The notes beneath the pieces are model-generated. The model was given only the letters and a program-made list of their open reading frames with translations. It made no database searches and was not told where the DNA came from. DNA of 64,000 bases, taken from NCBI RefSeq assembly GCF_000949865.1, contig NZ_JWJH01000003.1:124001-188000 (forward strand), in the 5' to 3' direction. Every line of letters starts with the position of its first letter. Positions within the stretch are counted from its first letter, which is position 1. Made by a program: the position numbers and the translations under genes. Origin of the DNA: Rhizobium nepotum 39/7. GTDB lineage: Bacteria; Pseudomonadota; Alphaproteobacteria; Rhizobiales; Rhizobiaceae. Shown here piece after piece: positions 38,551 through 47,083 of the stretch.

Positions 38551-39171
38551 ATGTGTACGACCTTGATTGTTCCCGGCCTTAACGGTTCGGACGAGGGACA
38601 TTGGCAGAGGCATTGGCTGCTGGACGATCCGCAGGCGCAACTGGTCGATCAGGAGGACTGGGACTGCCCGGTTCTTGACGATTGGCTTGCTCGTCTGGAG
38701 GTGGCGCTCGCCGCAACCGAAAGCGCCTATATCGTCGCCCACAGCCTCGGTTGCCTGCTTGTCGCGAATATGGCGTCGCGAGCCGTCGCCAGCAAAATCA
38801 AGGGCGCGCTTTTGGTGGCGCCCGCCCATCTGGACCGGGTAGAGGCGATGCACCCCTGCATCGTCCGCTTCGGCGCATTTCCTCAAGCGCCGCTCGCTTT
38901 CCCCAGTCTCGTCGTTGGCAGCACGAACGACCCCTATATGAACCCGGAAGAGCTGACGCGTACTGCTGCCGGCTGGGGAAGCGATCTCGTCAATCTCGGT
39001 TCGGTCGGGCATATCAATATCGCCGCCGGTTTCGGCCGGTGGCCAGAGGGCTATGCTCTCTTCGACCGCCTGAAAACGGCGGGCGCATCTGAAAAGGCGG
39101 CGACCAGATCGAGAATACGCGGCTTGCCCGCGATACACGGCGCGCATCTGGGTGATGCTGGCGCTCTGTAG
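38551..39171 (+). CDS. RBBP9/YdeN-type serine hydrolase
   Basis: A 206-residue alpha/beta hydrolase of the small RBBP9/YdeN family (LIVPGLNGSDEGHWQRHW at the start). Nucleophile Ser65 is in IVAHSLGCLLVANM, the acidic residue is in GSTNDPYMN and the histidine in GSVGHINIAAGFG. The C-terminal 35 residues are rich in Arg/Ala and lie beyond the usual family end. Within a sulfur region it could hydrolyse an ester or thioester of an organosulfur substrate; this is inference. Confidence 0.85.
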   Translation: MCTTLIVPGLNGSDEGHWQRHWLLDDPQAQLVDQEDWDCPVLDDWLARLEVALAATESAYIVAHSLGCLLVANMASRAVASKIKGALLVAPAHLDRVEAMHPCIVRFGAFPQAPLAFPSLVVGSTNDPYMNPEELTRTAAGWGSDLVNLGSVGHINIAAGFGRWPEGYALFDRLKTAGASEKAATRSRIRGLPAIHGAHLGDAGAL

Positions 39172-39315
39172 TCTTTTTGTTCCAAGTCGGCGCGCTTTGA
39201 GTGGTCACCTCTGAGTGCTATCGCGATGATCCCATTATGGACGTTCGAAACGGATTTTTTCCCGTTGCCGCAACCTTAGTCCACATTTGCCGGCTATCCG
39301 CTAATTATAGAATAG

Positions 39316-39336
39316 TAATTTTATGGAAAATATTGA
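39316..39336 (+). promoter_or_regulatory. AT-rich sulfur-region box (e), upstream of the small gene at 39389
   Basis: TAATTTTATGGAA (39316-39328, identical to 32889-32901) runs directly into GAAAATATT (39326-39334), so both motif types overlap here. It ends about 50 bases before the small gene and lies in an AT-rich stretch starting near 39290. Confidence 0.5.
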
Positions 39337-39388
39337 CCATTTTGAGCAGCCGCCGGAGGATAGGGGACGTTGACCAAAGGAGGCGCAC

Positions 39389-39586
39389 ATGCCGCAGGGA
39401 CTTCATGCGTTTACTTTCGATCTGTTCGGTCTGGCCGGGCGTCGCCCGCGCAAGGATGAGCAGGGCAATCTTCATCCGCTGGATCATTCCGGGCGCATCC
39501 GGCGGGAGAAAAGCGATCTCGAACTCGAACGGGAAGAGATCTGCGAAATGAATTTCGCGATGTTCGGCCTTTATCCGGTCTTCTAG
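39389..39586 (+). CDS. Small charged protein of unknown function
   Basis: A 65-residue frame beginning MPQGLHAFTFDLFGLAG and ending FGLYPVF, with a strongly charged middle (RRPRKDEQGNLHP, REKSDLELEREE) and no signal peptide or membrane segment. It has one of the best ribosome sites in the window, AAAGGAGG eight bases before the ATG, and an AT-rich box upstream. The next gene is the SsuD-type monooxygenase 159 bases downstream. I recognise no family. It could be a real small protein or a leader peptide for the monooxygenase gene. Confidence 0.6.
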   Translation: MPQGLHAFTFDLFGLAGRRPRKDEQGNLHPLDHSGRIRREKSDLELEREEICEMNFAMFGLYPVF

Positions 39587-39745
39587 CATTCCGGCGACGA
39601 GCTTCGAAGCGCGGTTTTCCCGTGGAGATAAACTCTCTTTGTAGCGGGGAAATTGGAACAAAATTTCTTAAACGCGCCGGGGAATTGGTTACCCTTTTAT
39701 CATCAAGCCGAATTGCCCGATGGGCGGATTGCAAAGGACCTGTCG

Positions 39746-40915
39746 ATGAGCAGCGCTGACAAACCACTCGATTTTCTGTGGTTCATACCCACCTCAGGCG
39801 ATGGCAGCTATCTTGGCTCCGATGATCTGTCGCGTCCCGCCGATCCCGGCTATTTCCGGGAAATAGCGCAGGCTGCGGATCGGCTCGGTTATTCCGGTGT
39901 GCTCATTCCCACCGGCGTCGCCTGCGAGGAATCCTTCATTCTCGCGGCTAATCTCGCCGCCTATACCGAAAAGCTGAAATTCCTCGTCGCCATCCGTCCG
40001 GGCGTCGCCTCGCCGGCCTATTACGCACGGCTGGCCTCCACGCTCGATCGTGTTTCCAATGGTCGGCTGCTTCTCAACATCGTCGTTGGCGGCAGCGCGC
40101 AGGAACTGGCCGGTGACGGCATTTTCCTGCCGCATGACGAGCGTTACGATCACGCCGACGAGTTCTTCCAGGTGTTCAATTCCCTGATCGAAACCGGCAA
40201 GGGAGATTTCGACGGCAAATATATCAAGGCGCAGGGTGCCAAGCTCGGCCTGCCGCCGGTACAGGAACCGCGCCCGCCGCTTTACTTCGGCGGTTCTTCC
40301 GATGCCGGCATCGAGTTTTCGGCCGGTATTACCGACAAATATCTGACCTGGGGCGAGCCGCCGGCACAGGTGGCGGAAAAAATCGCCAAGGTTCGCGCCG
40401 CCACTGCAAAAAAGGGACGGGAGGTCACTTTCGGCATCCGCCTGCATTTCATCGTGCGTGAAACCGACGAGGAAGCCTGGGCCGATGCCGACCGGTTGAT
40501 TTCAAAGCTCTCCGACGAAACCATCGCTTCGGCTCAAGAGGTCTTTTCCAAGGCGTCGGACTCCGTCGGGCAAGCGAGGATGCAGGCGCTGCACAATGGC
40601 CGGCGCGACAGGCTGGAAGTCTCCCCAAATTTGTGGGCGGGCATCGGTCTTGTCCGTTCGGGCGCTGGCACCGCGCTGGTCGGCTCGCCGAAAACGGTTG
40701 CGGCGCGCTTGAGGGAGTATCAGGCGCTGGGCATCGATACCGTCATCGCGTCGGGATATCCGCATCTGGAGGAAGCCTATCGGCTATCCGAACTGCTGTT
40801 CCCGGAAATTGGGCTTGGCGGGCCGCGCAATCAGATCCGCTCGTCTTTCGGCGCGAAACAGGTTTTTGGCGGCGGCGGGCATGGCGGCAACGTCAAGCTG
40901 GTGTCTGGCTCGTGA
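39746..40915 (+). CDS. ssuD: Alkanesulfonate monooxygenase (SsuD type)
   Basis: FMNH2-dependent enzyme that splits alkanesulfonates to aldehyde and sulfite. The 389 residues follow SsuD closely: [17 protein letters not shown], conserved Cys60 in [95 protein letters not shown], and the C-terminal [30 protein letters not shown]. The ATG at 39746 follows AAAGGACC. There is no ssuBC/ssuA set beside it; transport must come from elsewhere. The flavin reductase gene at 41118 is downstream on the same strand. Confidence 0.9.
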   Translation: MSSADKPLDFLWFIPTSGDGSYLGSDDLSRPADPGYFREIAQAADRLGYSGVLIPTGVACEESFILAANLAAYTEKLKFLVAIRPGVASPAYYARLASTLDRVSNGRLLLNIVVGGSAQELAGDGIFLPHDERYDHADEFFQVFNSLIETGKGDFDGKYIKAQGAKLGLPPVQEPRPPLYFGGSSDAGIEFSAGITDKYLTWGEPPAQVAEKIAKVRAATAKKGREVTFGIRLHFIVRETDEEAWADADRLISKLSDETIASAQEVFSKASDSVGQARMQALHNGRRDRLEVSPNLWAGIGLVRSGAGTALVGSPKTVAARLREYQALGIDTVIASGYPHLEEAYRLSELLFPEIGLGGPRNQIRSSFGAKQVFGGGGHGGNVKLVSGS

Positions 40916-41020
40916 TCAACCGCCGGAAGGCAGGTGGCGCTGCCTTCCGGTTTGCAGTTCCAGCGGGCGCCTATCCGGCGGAGCGTCCGCAGCAGAAGAT
41001 GAACTGCATATAAAACATTA

Positions 41021-41048
41021 TTTCCATAGAATATAAGTATTATGGAAA
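41021..41048. promoter_or_regulatory. AT-rich sulfur-region box (f): perfect TTTCCATA-N12-TATGGAAA palindrome
   Basis: Left arm 41021-41028 and right arm 41041-41048 are exact reverse complements with a 12-base AT-rich spacer. The site is 69 bases before the flavin reductase gene. It is the cleanest copy of the motif set seen across the sulfur region. Confidence 0.65.
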
Positions 41049-41117
41049 ACGATGTCTATTTCAGGCCCCGCCACCGCTGCTAACTATTGATCAGTCAGCT
41101 GTTTTCAGGAGCGTCCG

Positions 41118-41663
41118 ATGACATTGCAATATGCAGCCAAGGATCAACAATTCATCAATCTTCGCGATCCCGTCTCCGGCAAGGCGGCGGATGCCGACAG
41201 CCTGAAGGCGGCGCTCAGAACGCTGGGCGGCGGCGTCAGCGTGATCACGGCGGGCGAGGGTGACGCGCGCACGGGCGCTACGGTGACATCCGCCACCGCC
41301 CTGTCTGTCGATCCGCCAAGAATGCTGGTTGCGCTCAACCGTTCCTCATCCACATGGCCCGTGGTGCAGCGTTTCGGTCATCTCGCCATCAATATCATCG
41401 GACCGAACCACCAGTTCATCGCCAACCAGTTTGCCGGCATCGGCGGTCTGAAAGGGGTGGATCGTTATCGTGGTGCGGAATGGACCCGGCTGGCGAGCGG
41501 CGCACCCATTCTCGAGGATGCCGTTGCCGCGATCGATTGCACTATCGAAGAGACGATCGAGCGGCACAGCCACGTCATCGTCATCGGCAAGGTCGAGGCG
41601 ATCCGCCTCGGCTCGGGCCATTCGCTGGTCTATCAAAACGGACGTTATCATTCGCTGGACTGA
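41118..41663 (+). CDS. Flavin reductase (HpaC/DszD-type) for two-component monooxygenases
   Basis: A 181-residue NAD(P)H:FMN reductase of the flavin-reductase-like split-barrel family. Seen are LRTLGGGVSVITAGEG, GATVTSATALSVDPPRMLVALNRSSSTWPVV, FAGIGGLKGVDRYRGAEW, and the C-terminal HSLVYQNGRYHSLD. It would supply reduced FMN to the LLM and DszC-like enzymes around it and is the only reductase gene in the sulfur region. It is not the flavodoxin-fold SsuE. It is followed 51 bases later by an acyl-CoA-dehydrogenase-like gene. Confidence 0.9.
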   Translation: MTLQYAAKDQQFINLRDPVSGKAADADSLKAALRTLGGGVSVITAGEGDARTGATVTSATALSVDPPRMLVALNRSSSTWPVVQRFGHLAINIIGPNHQFIANQFAGIGGLKGVDRYRGAEWTRLASGAPILEDAVAAIDCTIEETIERHSHVIVIGKVEAIRLGSGHSLVYQNGRYHSLD

Positions 41664-41714
41664 GCGCCGGCCGCTCCGGCGCTTTCACTCGGTCATTCTT
41701 TGAGGGAGTTGAGC

Positions 41715-42659
41715 ATGGGATCCGTCACGCCACTTGGCGAAAGAATTCGTTTCGTGTCCCCGCGTCTCGGCGCGGATGGCGATGTGCTGACCGTCGCCCG
41801 AACGATCGCCGAAAAATGCGCCGTGGAAAGTCCGGGACAAATCCATGCCCGGATTGCCCGTTCCGGCCTTCTCGCCCTCTCCGTTCCAAACGAACTGGGC
41901 GGGGCGGATATAACCAACGACATTCTCTCGCAGGCGCTTTCGATTATTTCCGCCGCCGATGCGGGAGCAGCGCGTGATCTCGTCGAACACTTCACCGCGC
42001 TTGAATTCATCAGGAATTCGGGAAGCGACGAGCAACGCAAGGCTCTCTTTGCCCGCCTCGATCTTGGCGAGACCTTCGCACTTGCATCGTCTGGCGCAGG
42101 AGTGGATCAGGCGGTTCTGGTGACTGGCGACGACTACGCTCTGCGCCTTCCCGATGAGGCCGCGCGATCGGTCACCGCCGATGCGGACTGGATCGTCGTT
42201 CCGGCCGTCAACGCGGCCGGGCAGGCTCTAATCGTCGTTTTGCGCAATCGGCCGAATACATCATGGGACGGCCTGCTGCGCGCCGATCAGGTTGCGTTCC
42301 TTGCTCAGGGTGCCGGAAATCTGGCCGCTTCCGTTTTCACCCTGCTGAAGGCCGCCGTGGCTCTGGGTGAAAAACAGCGTGAGCTTTCAGCACTCCTGAT
42401 TGACAGACTGGCCGATGAAGGCGACACGCGGCCCCTCATCGGCGAAATATTTCTCGCCATTGAACTGCTGAAGGCGCAAATTTCCCGCCTCGCGACCAAT
42501 ATCGATGCGGCGCAGGTGGGTGCGGAAAACGTTACCTATCGCTCGGTCAGGAACAATGCCATCACGCTGGAAATCCTGATGGTACGCCTGGGCCTTATCG
42601 ACGGCGTAAGCGAATCCGGGCTGATCGCATCTCTGGACGAGGATCTGCGCCGGCAATAA
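41715..42659 (+). CDS. Short acyl-CoA-dehydrogenase-like protein (SfnB/DszC relative)
   Basis: A 314-residue protein, 80-100 residues shorter than its relatives at 26532 and 35843. The N terminus has the fold's pattern (ARIARSGLLALSVPNELGGADITNDILSQALSIISAADAGAARDLVEH) and the C-terminal helices are recognisable ([49 protein letters not shown]). The beta-domain in the middle is abbreviated and the arginine/histidine segment near the C terminus of DszC is missing. The ATG at 41715 follows GAGGGA. It may be a non-catalytic partner or a degenerate enzyme. Confidence 0.75.
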   Translation: MGSVTPLGERIRFVSPRLGADGDVLTVARTIAEKCAVESPGQIHARIARSGLLALSVPNELGGADITNDILSQALSIISAADAGAARDLVEHFTALEFIRNSGSDEQRKALFARLDLGETFALASSGAGVDQAVLVTGDDYALRLPDEAARSVTADADWIVVPAVNAAGQALIVVLRNRPNTSWDGLLRADQVAFLAQGAGNLAASVFTLLKAAVALGEKQRELSALLIDRLADEGDTRPLIGEIFLAIELLKAQISRLATNIDAAQVGAENVTYRSVRNNAITLEILMVRLGLIDGVSESGLIASLDEDLRRQ

Positions 42660-42666
42660 GCGAGGC

Positions 42667-43116
42667 TTATTTACCTGCGGGAATGGAACGCGCGTCCTGC
42701 CCATCCTTGGCGACGAATTGTGCGAGCGTCATATTGTCCAGGATGGTTGCGATGGCGTCACGAACGTCCGTCATCGAAACCCTGACCTGACAGGTCTCGG
42801 GATCGTCACAGTCGTCGCAGGCTTCAAAGGCGGTGCGGCTGGCACAGCGGATGGGGGCCAAAGGCCCGTCCAGCGTGCGAATGACCTGGCCGATCATGAT
42901 TTCCGAGGGCATTTTCGACAGCGAATAACCGCCATTCGGTCCCTTCTTGGAACGCAGAATGCCGCTGTTGCGCAGCTCCAGAAGAATAGTATCCAGAAAT
43001 TTTTTCGGAATATTGTTGCGGGTCGCAATCTCGGTCACGAAGGCGGTCTCGCCCTGGGGCAACCGCGCCAGATCGACAAGAGCCTTTAGTCCGTATTTGC
43101 CTTTTTTGGTCAGCAT
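42667..43116 (-). CDS. Rrf2-family transcriptional regulator with four clustered cysteines
   Basis: A 149-residue Rrf2 winged-helix regulator (KKGKYGLKALVDLAR, IPKKFLDTILLELRNSGILRSKKGPNGGYSL). After the DNA-binding domain it has Cys91, Cys100, Cys103 and Cys109; IscR uses three cysteines at about 92, 98 and 104 for an iron-sulfur cluster, and the Bacillus relative CymR controls cysteine metabolism. The ATG at 43116 begins MLTKKGKYG. It is divergent from the cysteine-conjugate operon at 43424 and is thus the best local candidate for its control. Its stop faces the acyl-CoA-dehydrogenase-like gene seven bases away. Confidence 0.88.
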   Translation of the reverse strand: MLTKKGKYGLKALVDLARLPQGETAFVTEIATRNNIPKKFLDTILLELRNSGILRSKKGPNGGYSLSKMPSEIMIGQVIRTLDGPLAPIRCASRTAFEACDDCDDPETCQVRVSMTDVRDAIATILDNMTLAQFVAKDGQDARSIPAGK

Positions 43117-43176
43117 CGCATGATCCGAAAAGAGAGCCGGCACATTCTGGAGCGCCGGATCATGTTGTTCTCAACT

Positions 43177-43185
43177 TACTAAGTA
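43177..43185. promoter_or_regulatory. TACTAAGTA palindrome upstream of the Rrf2 gene
   Basis: A perfect 9-base odd-centred palindrome within AACTTACTAAGTAGTTTTTAC, 61 bases before the Rrf2 start in an AT-rich patch. It could be an autoregulatory site. Confidence 0.35.
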
Positions 43186-43324
43186 GTTTTTACCGAATTC
43201 CCGCGCAAGCCCGTTTCGTCGGGGTTTAGCACCGAAAACAGCTTCGCGTCGGCTTTTTTGACCTGTTTCCTGATGGTTTCGGATTGCTTTGCCAAAGACG
43301 CCTGCCGAAATCATCGGGGAAAAC

Positions 43325-43334
43325 AATATTTTCT
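43325..43334. promoter_or_regulatory. AT-rich sulfur-region box (g), upstream of the 43424 operon
   Basis: AATATTTTCT is the reverse complement of AGAAAATATT and so carries the GAAAATATT core of boxes (b), (d) and (e), 90 bases before the operon. A TATATAAAAT stretch at 43373-43382 may be the promoter. The 43117-43423 region holds these sites and no gene. Confidence 0.45.
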
Positions 43335-43423
43335 CTGATCCCACCGCAACGTGGAACGAACATCCTTTATTACTATATAAAATCAGTAGACAAAGTATGC
43401 ATCAAAAGACGTGCGAGGTGATG

Positions 43424-44425
43424 ATGTATACTCTCAGTTTGCTGGATAAGAGCCCGCTTCCGACGGGCGAAGACGCGGCAAGCGCGTTCCGCGACACGAT
43501 CAATCTCGCCAGACGCGCCGAAGAACTGGGTTACCGCCGATTCTGGGTGGCCGAACATCACAATTCGCCCGAGCTTGCCGGTTCTGCGCCAGAGGCGCTG
43601 GTTGCGTGGATTCTGGCGAAGACGTCGCGCATCCGTGTCGGCTCCGGCGGCGTCATGCTGCAGCATTACAGCCCCTACAAGGTTGCCGAGGTGTTCAACG
43701 TTCTGTCGTCTCTCGCGCCCGGCCGGGTCGATCTCGGCGTCGGCAAGACACCGGGCGGCCTGCCGCTTGCGACATCCGCCTTGCAGCAGGCCTATGATCC
43801 CGCCCGCAAGCCGGATTTCGAAACGGCTTTCAGTGAGCTCACCACATTTCTGTCCGGTGCCGCACCGCAGGGGCATGCGCAGGCCGGGTTGCAGGCGACG
43901 CCTGCGCCGCCGGTTGCGGTGGAAAGATTTCTGCTCGGCGCCAGCCCCGAAAGCGCAAGGCTTGCAGCTTCCAGAGGTTGGAATTTCGTCTTTGCCGGTC
44001 ATCTCAATGGCGATCCGGAGGTTCTTCGCCGCAGCCTGTCGGCTTTCCGCGAGGAAAGCGGCGGCAGGGCGCCGATTCTTGCTCTTTCGGCCTTTACCGC
44101 CAGCGATCCGGAGCATGCGGCGCGGCAGGTGGAAGGTCAGCGCATTTACCGGGTGTTCCTGAGTGACGGCAAGGCGTTCAACCTTGGCCGCCGCGAGCAG
44201 GCCGAGGAATTCGCCCGCCAGTCCGGCGATAGCGATTATCGCATCGAGGAGCGCAAGCCCAACCTCCTGCATGGCGGGCCGGAGGATATTCACAGGGCGC
44301 TGCGTGCGCTTTCCGATGAGCACGGCATCGAGGAATTCATTATCGAGCCGCCGCATGTCGGGGCCGATCAGCGGCTTGCTTCTATTGAATTGTTGGCCAC
44401 ACACCGCCTTTCCAAGGCGGCGTGA
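43424..44425 (+). CDS. MsnO8/LuxA-like flavin monooxygenase (CmoO-like)
   Basis: A 333-residue luciferase-superfamily protein of the short LuxA-like subgroup (YTLSLLDKSPLPTG, GYRRFWVAEHHNSPELAGSAPEALVAWILAKTSRIRVGSGGVMLQHYSPYKVAEVFNVLSSLAPGR). Bacillus YtmO (CmoO) in the ytm operon is of this type. The ATG at 43424 is chosen because GAGG lies five bases before it; ATGs at 43397 and 43421 are less well placed. First gene of the seven-gene operon, 23 bases before the next. Confidence 0.87.
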   Translation: MYTLSLLDKSPLPTGEDAASAFRDTINLARRAEELGYRRFWVAEHHNSPELAGSAPEALVAWILAKTSRIRVGSGGVMLQHYSPYKVAEVFNVLSSLAPGRVDLGVGKTPGGLPLATSALQQAYDPARKPDFETAFSELTTFLSGAAPQGHAQAGLQATPAPPVAVERFLLGASPESARLAASRGWNFVFAGHLNGDPEVLRRSLSAFREESGGRAPILALSAFTASDPEHAARQVEGQRIYRVFLSDGKAFNLGRREQAEEFARQSGDSDYRIEERKPNLLHGGPEDIHRALRALSDEHGIEEFIIEPPHVGADQRLASIELLATHRLSKAA

Positions 44426-44448
44426 ACTTGTCCTCAGGAGGGAATGAC

Positions 44449-45789
44449 ATGACGAGAAAGACCATCCGTTTCGGCATCATGCTTCAAGGCCCCGGCGGGC
44501 ATATGAACGCCTGGCGGCACCCCAAAAGCCCCGTTGATGCCAGCGTCAACTTCGATTTCTTCAGGAAGAACGCGCTGAAGGCGGAAGCGGCCGGCATCGC
44601 CTTCGCTTTCGTGGCCGACGGGCTTTACATCAACGACAAGTCCATTCCGCATTTCCTCAACCGGTTCGAGCCTTTAACCATCCTTTCGGCGCTTGCCGCC
44701 GTCACCTCGAAGATCGGTCTCGCCGGCACGGTTTCGACCTCCTACAGCGACCCCTTCACGGTGGCGCGCCAGTTCGCCTCGCTCGATCTTTTAAGCGGTG
44801 GTCGCGCCGGCTGGAATGCGGTGACGACGCCGCTCGAAGGCACCGCGAAAAACTACAGCCGCAACCATCCCGAACATGCGCTGCGTTACGAGATTGCCGA
44901 TGAATATCTCGAGGTGATCAAAGGGCTGTGGGACAGCTGGGACGACGGCGCCTTCGTGCGCAACCGCGAGACGGGGCAATTCTTCGACAGGCAAAAACTC
45001 CACACGCTTGGCCACAAGGGTCGCTTCTTCCAGGTGGAAGGCCCGTTGAACATCCAGCGTTCGCCACAGGGGCAGCCGGTGGTGTTCCAGGCGGGTTCTT
45101 CCGAGGCCGGTATCGGCCTTGCGGGCAAACATGCCGACGCCGTCTTCACCAATTCCGCATCACTCGAGGAAAACCAGACGTTCCTGAAGCGTGTGAAGCA
45201 GAGCGCGGTCGCGCAGGGCAGGTCTGCTGCCGACGTGAAGATTTTCCCCGGCATCGGACCGATTGTCGGTGAAACGCAGGAGGAGGCGGAAGCGAAATAC
45301 GACGTCATCCGCAACCTCATCACCATCGAGGATGCGCTTGCCTATCTTGGCCGCTTCTTCGACCACCACGACTTCAGCGTCTATCCGCTGGATGAGCCTT
45401 TCCCTGAACTTGGCGATATCGGCAAGAACAGCTTCCGTTCGACGACCGACCGCATCAAGCGTCGCGCGAAGGAAAAGAAACAGACCCTGCGCGAAGCGGC
45501 GCTGGAGGCCGCGACCCCACGCGAAGGTTTCATCGGCACCCCGGACAAGGTGGCCGACGAGATCATTCGCTGGGTGGAGCACGATGCGGCCGATGGCTTC
45601 ATTCTCGGCTTCCCCGTGATTGCCGAAGGGCTGGATGATTTCATCCGCCTCGTCATCCCGGTGCTGCAACGCCGCGGATATTTCGAGCCACATCTGGAAG
45701 GCGCAACGCTGCGAGAACATCTCGGCCTGCCGTTCAAGGAGAGCATCTATTCCCGCGCTGAAAGTGGTCCCAACAAGGCGATCGCATAA
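44449..45789 (+). CDS. NtaA-family FMN-dependent monooxygenase (CmoJ/YxeK-like)
   Basis: A 446-residue LLM monooxygenase (FGIMLQGPGGHMNAWRHPKSP, GTVSTSYSDPFTVARQFASLDLLSGGRAGWNAVTTP, SPQGQPVVFQAGSSEAGIGLAGKHADAVFTN, C-terminal PVLQRRGYFEPHLEGATLREHLGL). The ATG at 44449 follows CAGGAGGG. In Bacillus the corresponding CmoJ (YtnJ) and YxeK oxidatively cleave the C-S bond of N-acetyl-S-(2-succino)cysteine. The gene order here (monooxygenase, deacetylase, acetyltransferase, transporter) supports the same type of reaction; the exact S-substituent is not known. Confidence 0.88.
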   Translation: MTRKTIRFGIMLQGPGGHMNAWRHPKSPVDASVNFDFFRKNALKAEAAGIAFAFVADGLYINDKSIPHFLNRFEPLTILSALAAVTSKIGLAGTVSTSYSDPFTVARQFASLDLLSGGRAGWNAVTTPLEGTAKNYSRNHPEHALRYEIADEYLEVIKGLWDSWDDGAFVRNRETGQFFDRQKLHTLGHKGRFFQVEGPLNIQRSPQGQPVVFQAGSSEAGIGLAGKHADAVFTNSASLEENQTFLKRVKQSAVAQGRSAADVKIFPGIGPIVGETQEEAEAKYDVIRNLITIEDALAYLGRFFDHHDFSVYPLDEPFPELGDIGKNSFRSTTDRIKRRAKEKKQTLREAALEAATPREGFIGTPDKVADEIIRWVEHDAADGFILGFPVIAEGLDDFIRLVIPVLQRRGYFEPHLEGATLREHLGLPFKESIYSRAESGPNKAIA

Positions 45790-45798
45790 GGCCGGGTG

Positions 45799-45819
45799 GG
45801 GCGGCAGCCGTTGCCGCCC
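45799..45819 (+). terminator. Intercistronic hairpin before the M20 gene
   Basis: Perfect 8-base stem GGGCGGCA / TGCCGCCC with a 5-base loop in the 84-base gap. No T-tract, so partial attenuation or RNA processing is more likely than full termination. Confidence 0.45.
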
Positions 45820-45873
45820 GGAGAGAATTTCAAAGTGCTGTGCGGGTAAAGCGCGGCGCAGGAGACCAGAACC

Positions 45874-47061
45874 ATGAATATCCGCATTGACGGCGCGCGT
45901 CCGCAGGACGACGCCGAACGGGGAATCCTTGCCTTTCTCGAGGAAAGCATCGCCATTCGGCACGATCTCCACCGGCACCCGGAGCTTTCGCTTGGGGAAA
46001 AACGCACGGCGGCGCTTGTTGCCCGTTATCTCCTGTCGTTCGGATATGAGGTGACGGAAAGTGTCGGCGGCCATGGCGTTGTCGCCACCCTGAAACGTGG
46101 TCATGGTGACAAGCGTCTGGGCATCCGCGCCGATATCGACGCCCTGCCGATCATCGAGGAAACCGGCCTTGCCTATGCCAGCCAGACGCAGGGTGTGATG
46201 CATGCCTGCGGCCACGACGGCCACACGACGATCCTGCTCGCGGCCGCCCGTTATCTTGCCGAAACATCGCGCTTTTCCGGCACGCTGACACTGATTTTCC
46301 AGCCTGCCGAAGAAATCGGCGCTGGTGCCAGAGCGATGATAAAGGACCGGTTGTTCGAGCGGTTTCCCGTTGATGCGGTGTTCGGGCTGCACAATTGGCC
46401 GGGTGTCGAAACCGGCCAGTTCGGCTTTGTCGAGGGGCCGGCCATGGCCTCCGTTGACAAGGCGAAGGTGCGGATCATCGGCAAGGGTGGACATGGCGCT
46501 GCGCCGCATGAAACGGTCGATCCGGTTCTGGCCTCGGCAAGCTTCATCACGGCCTTGCAGAGCATCGTGTCGCGCAATGTCGATCCGCGCGAGATGGCGG
46601 TGCTGACGGTGGGCTCCATCCATGGCGGAACGGCCTCCAACGTCATTCCCGAAAGTGTCGAACTCCAGATCACCGCGCGGGCCTTTTCGCCCGCCGTACG
46701 CGACAGGCTGGAGGAGCGGCTTCCCGCCCTTGCAAAGGCGCAGGCGGAAAGCTTTGGCGCAAGGGCCGACGTCACCTATTCCCGTGGCTTCCCGCCCGTC
46801 ATCAATCACGTCACGCAGACGGTTTTTGCCCGCGATGTCGCGAAACGGCATTTTCCCGCCGAGCAGGTTGCCGAAGGGTTTCAGCCGCGAACGGCGAGCG
46901 AGGATTTCGCCTTCATGCTGCTCGAGCGGCCAGGCTCCTATCTGTTCGTCGGCAATGGCGACAGTGCGCCGCTGCACAGCCCCCACTACGATTTCAACGA
47001 TGCGATCATCGCGCCTGCGGCCCGCTTCTGGGTGCGTCTGGCGGAAGCATACCTCTCCTGA
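45874..47061 (+). CDS. M20-family amidohydrolase, probable N-acetylcysteine-type deacetylase
   Basis: A 395-residue dimetal amidohydrolase (IRHDLHRHPELSLGEKRTAALV, GIRADIDALPIIEETG, metal motif HACGHDGHTT, FQPAEEIGAGARAMI, dimerisation domain with GKGGHGAAPHETVDP, C-terminal RTASEDFAFMLLERPGSYLFVGNG). Members remove N-acyl groups from amino acids. With the GNAT gene next to it, it would perform the last step of an acetylation, oxidation, deacetylation cycle as SndA/SndB and YxeP do in Bacillus. Its ribosome site is GGAG nine bases before the ATG. Confidence 0.88.
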   Translation: MNIRIDGARPQDDAERGILAFLEESIAIRHDLHRHPELSLGEKRTAALVARYLLSFGYEVTESVGGHGVVATLKRGHGDKRLGIRADIDALPIIEETGLAYASQTQGVMHACGHDGHTTILLAAARYLAETSRFSGTLTLIFQPAEEIGAGARAMIKDRLFERFPVDAVFGLHNWPGVETGQFGFVEGPAMASVDKAKVRIIGKGGHGAAPHETVDPVLASASFITALQSIVSRNVDPREMAVLTVGSIHGGTASNVIPESVELQITARAFSPAVRDRLEERLPALAKAQAESFGARADVTYSRGFPPVINHVTQTVFARDVAKRHFPAEQVAEGFQPRTASEDFAFMLLERPGSYLFVGNGDSAPLHSPHYDFNDAIIAPAARFWVRLAEAYLS

Positions 47062-47083
47062 TGCACGAGTTTAGGACAACGAG

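Noticed and set aside
45160..46986. A 608-codon minus-strand open frame across the NtaA-type and M20 genes.
   Set aside because: Antisense shadow; both plus-strand genes have full motif sets and ribosome sites.
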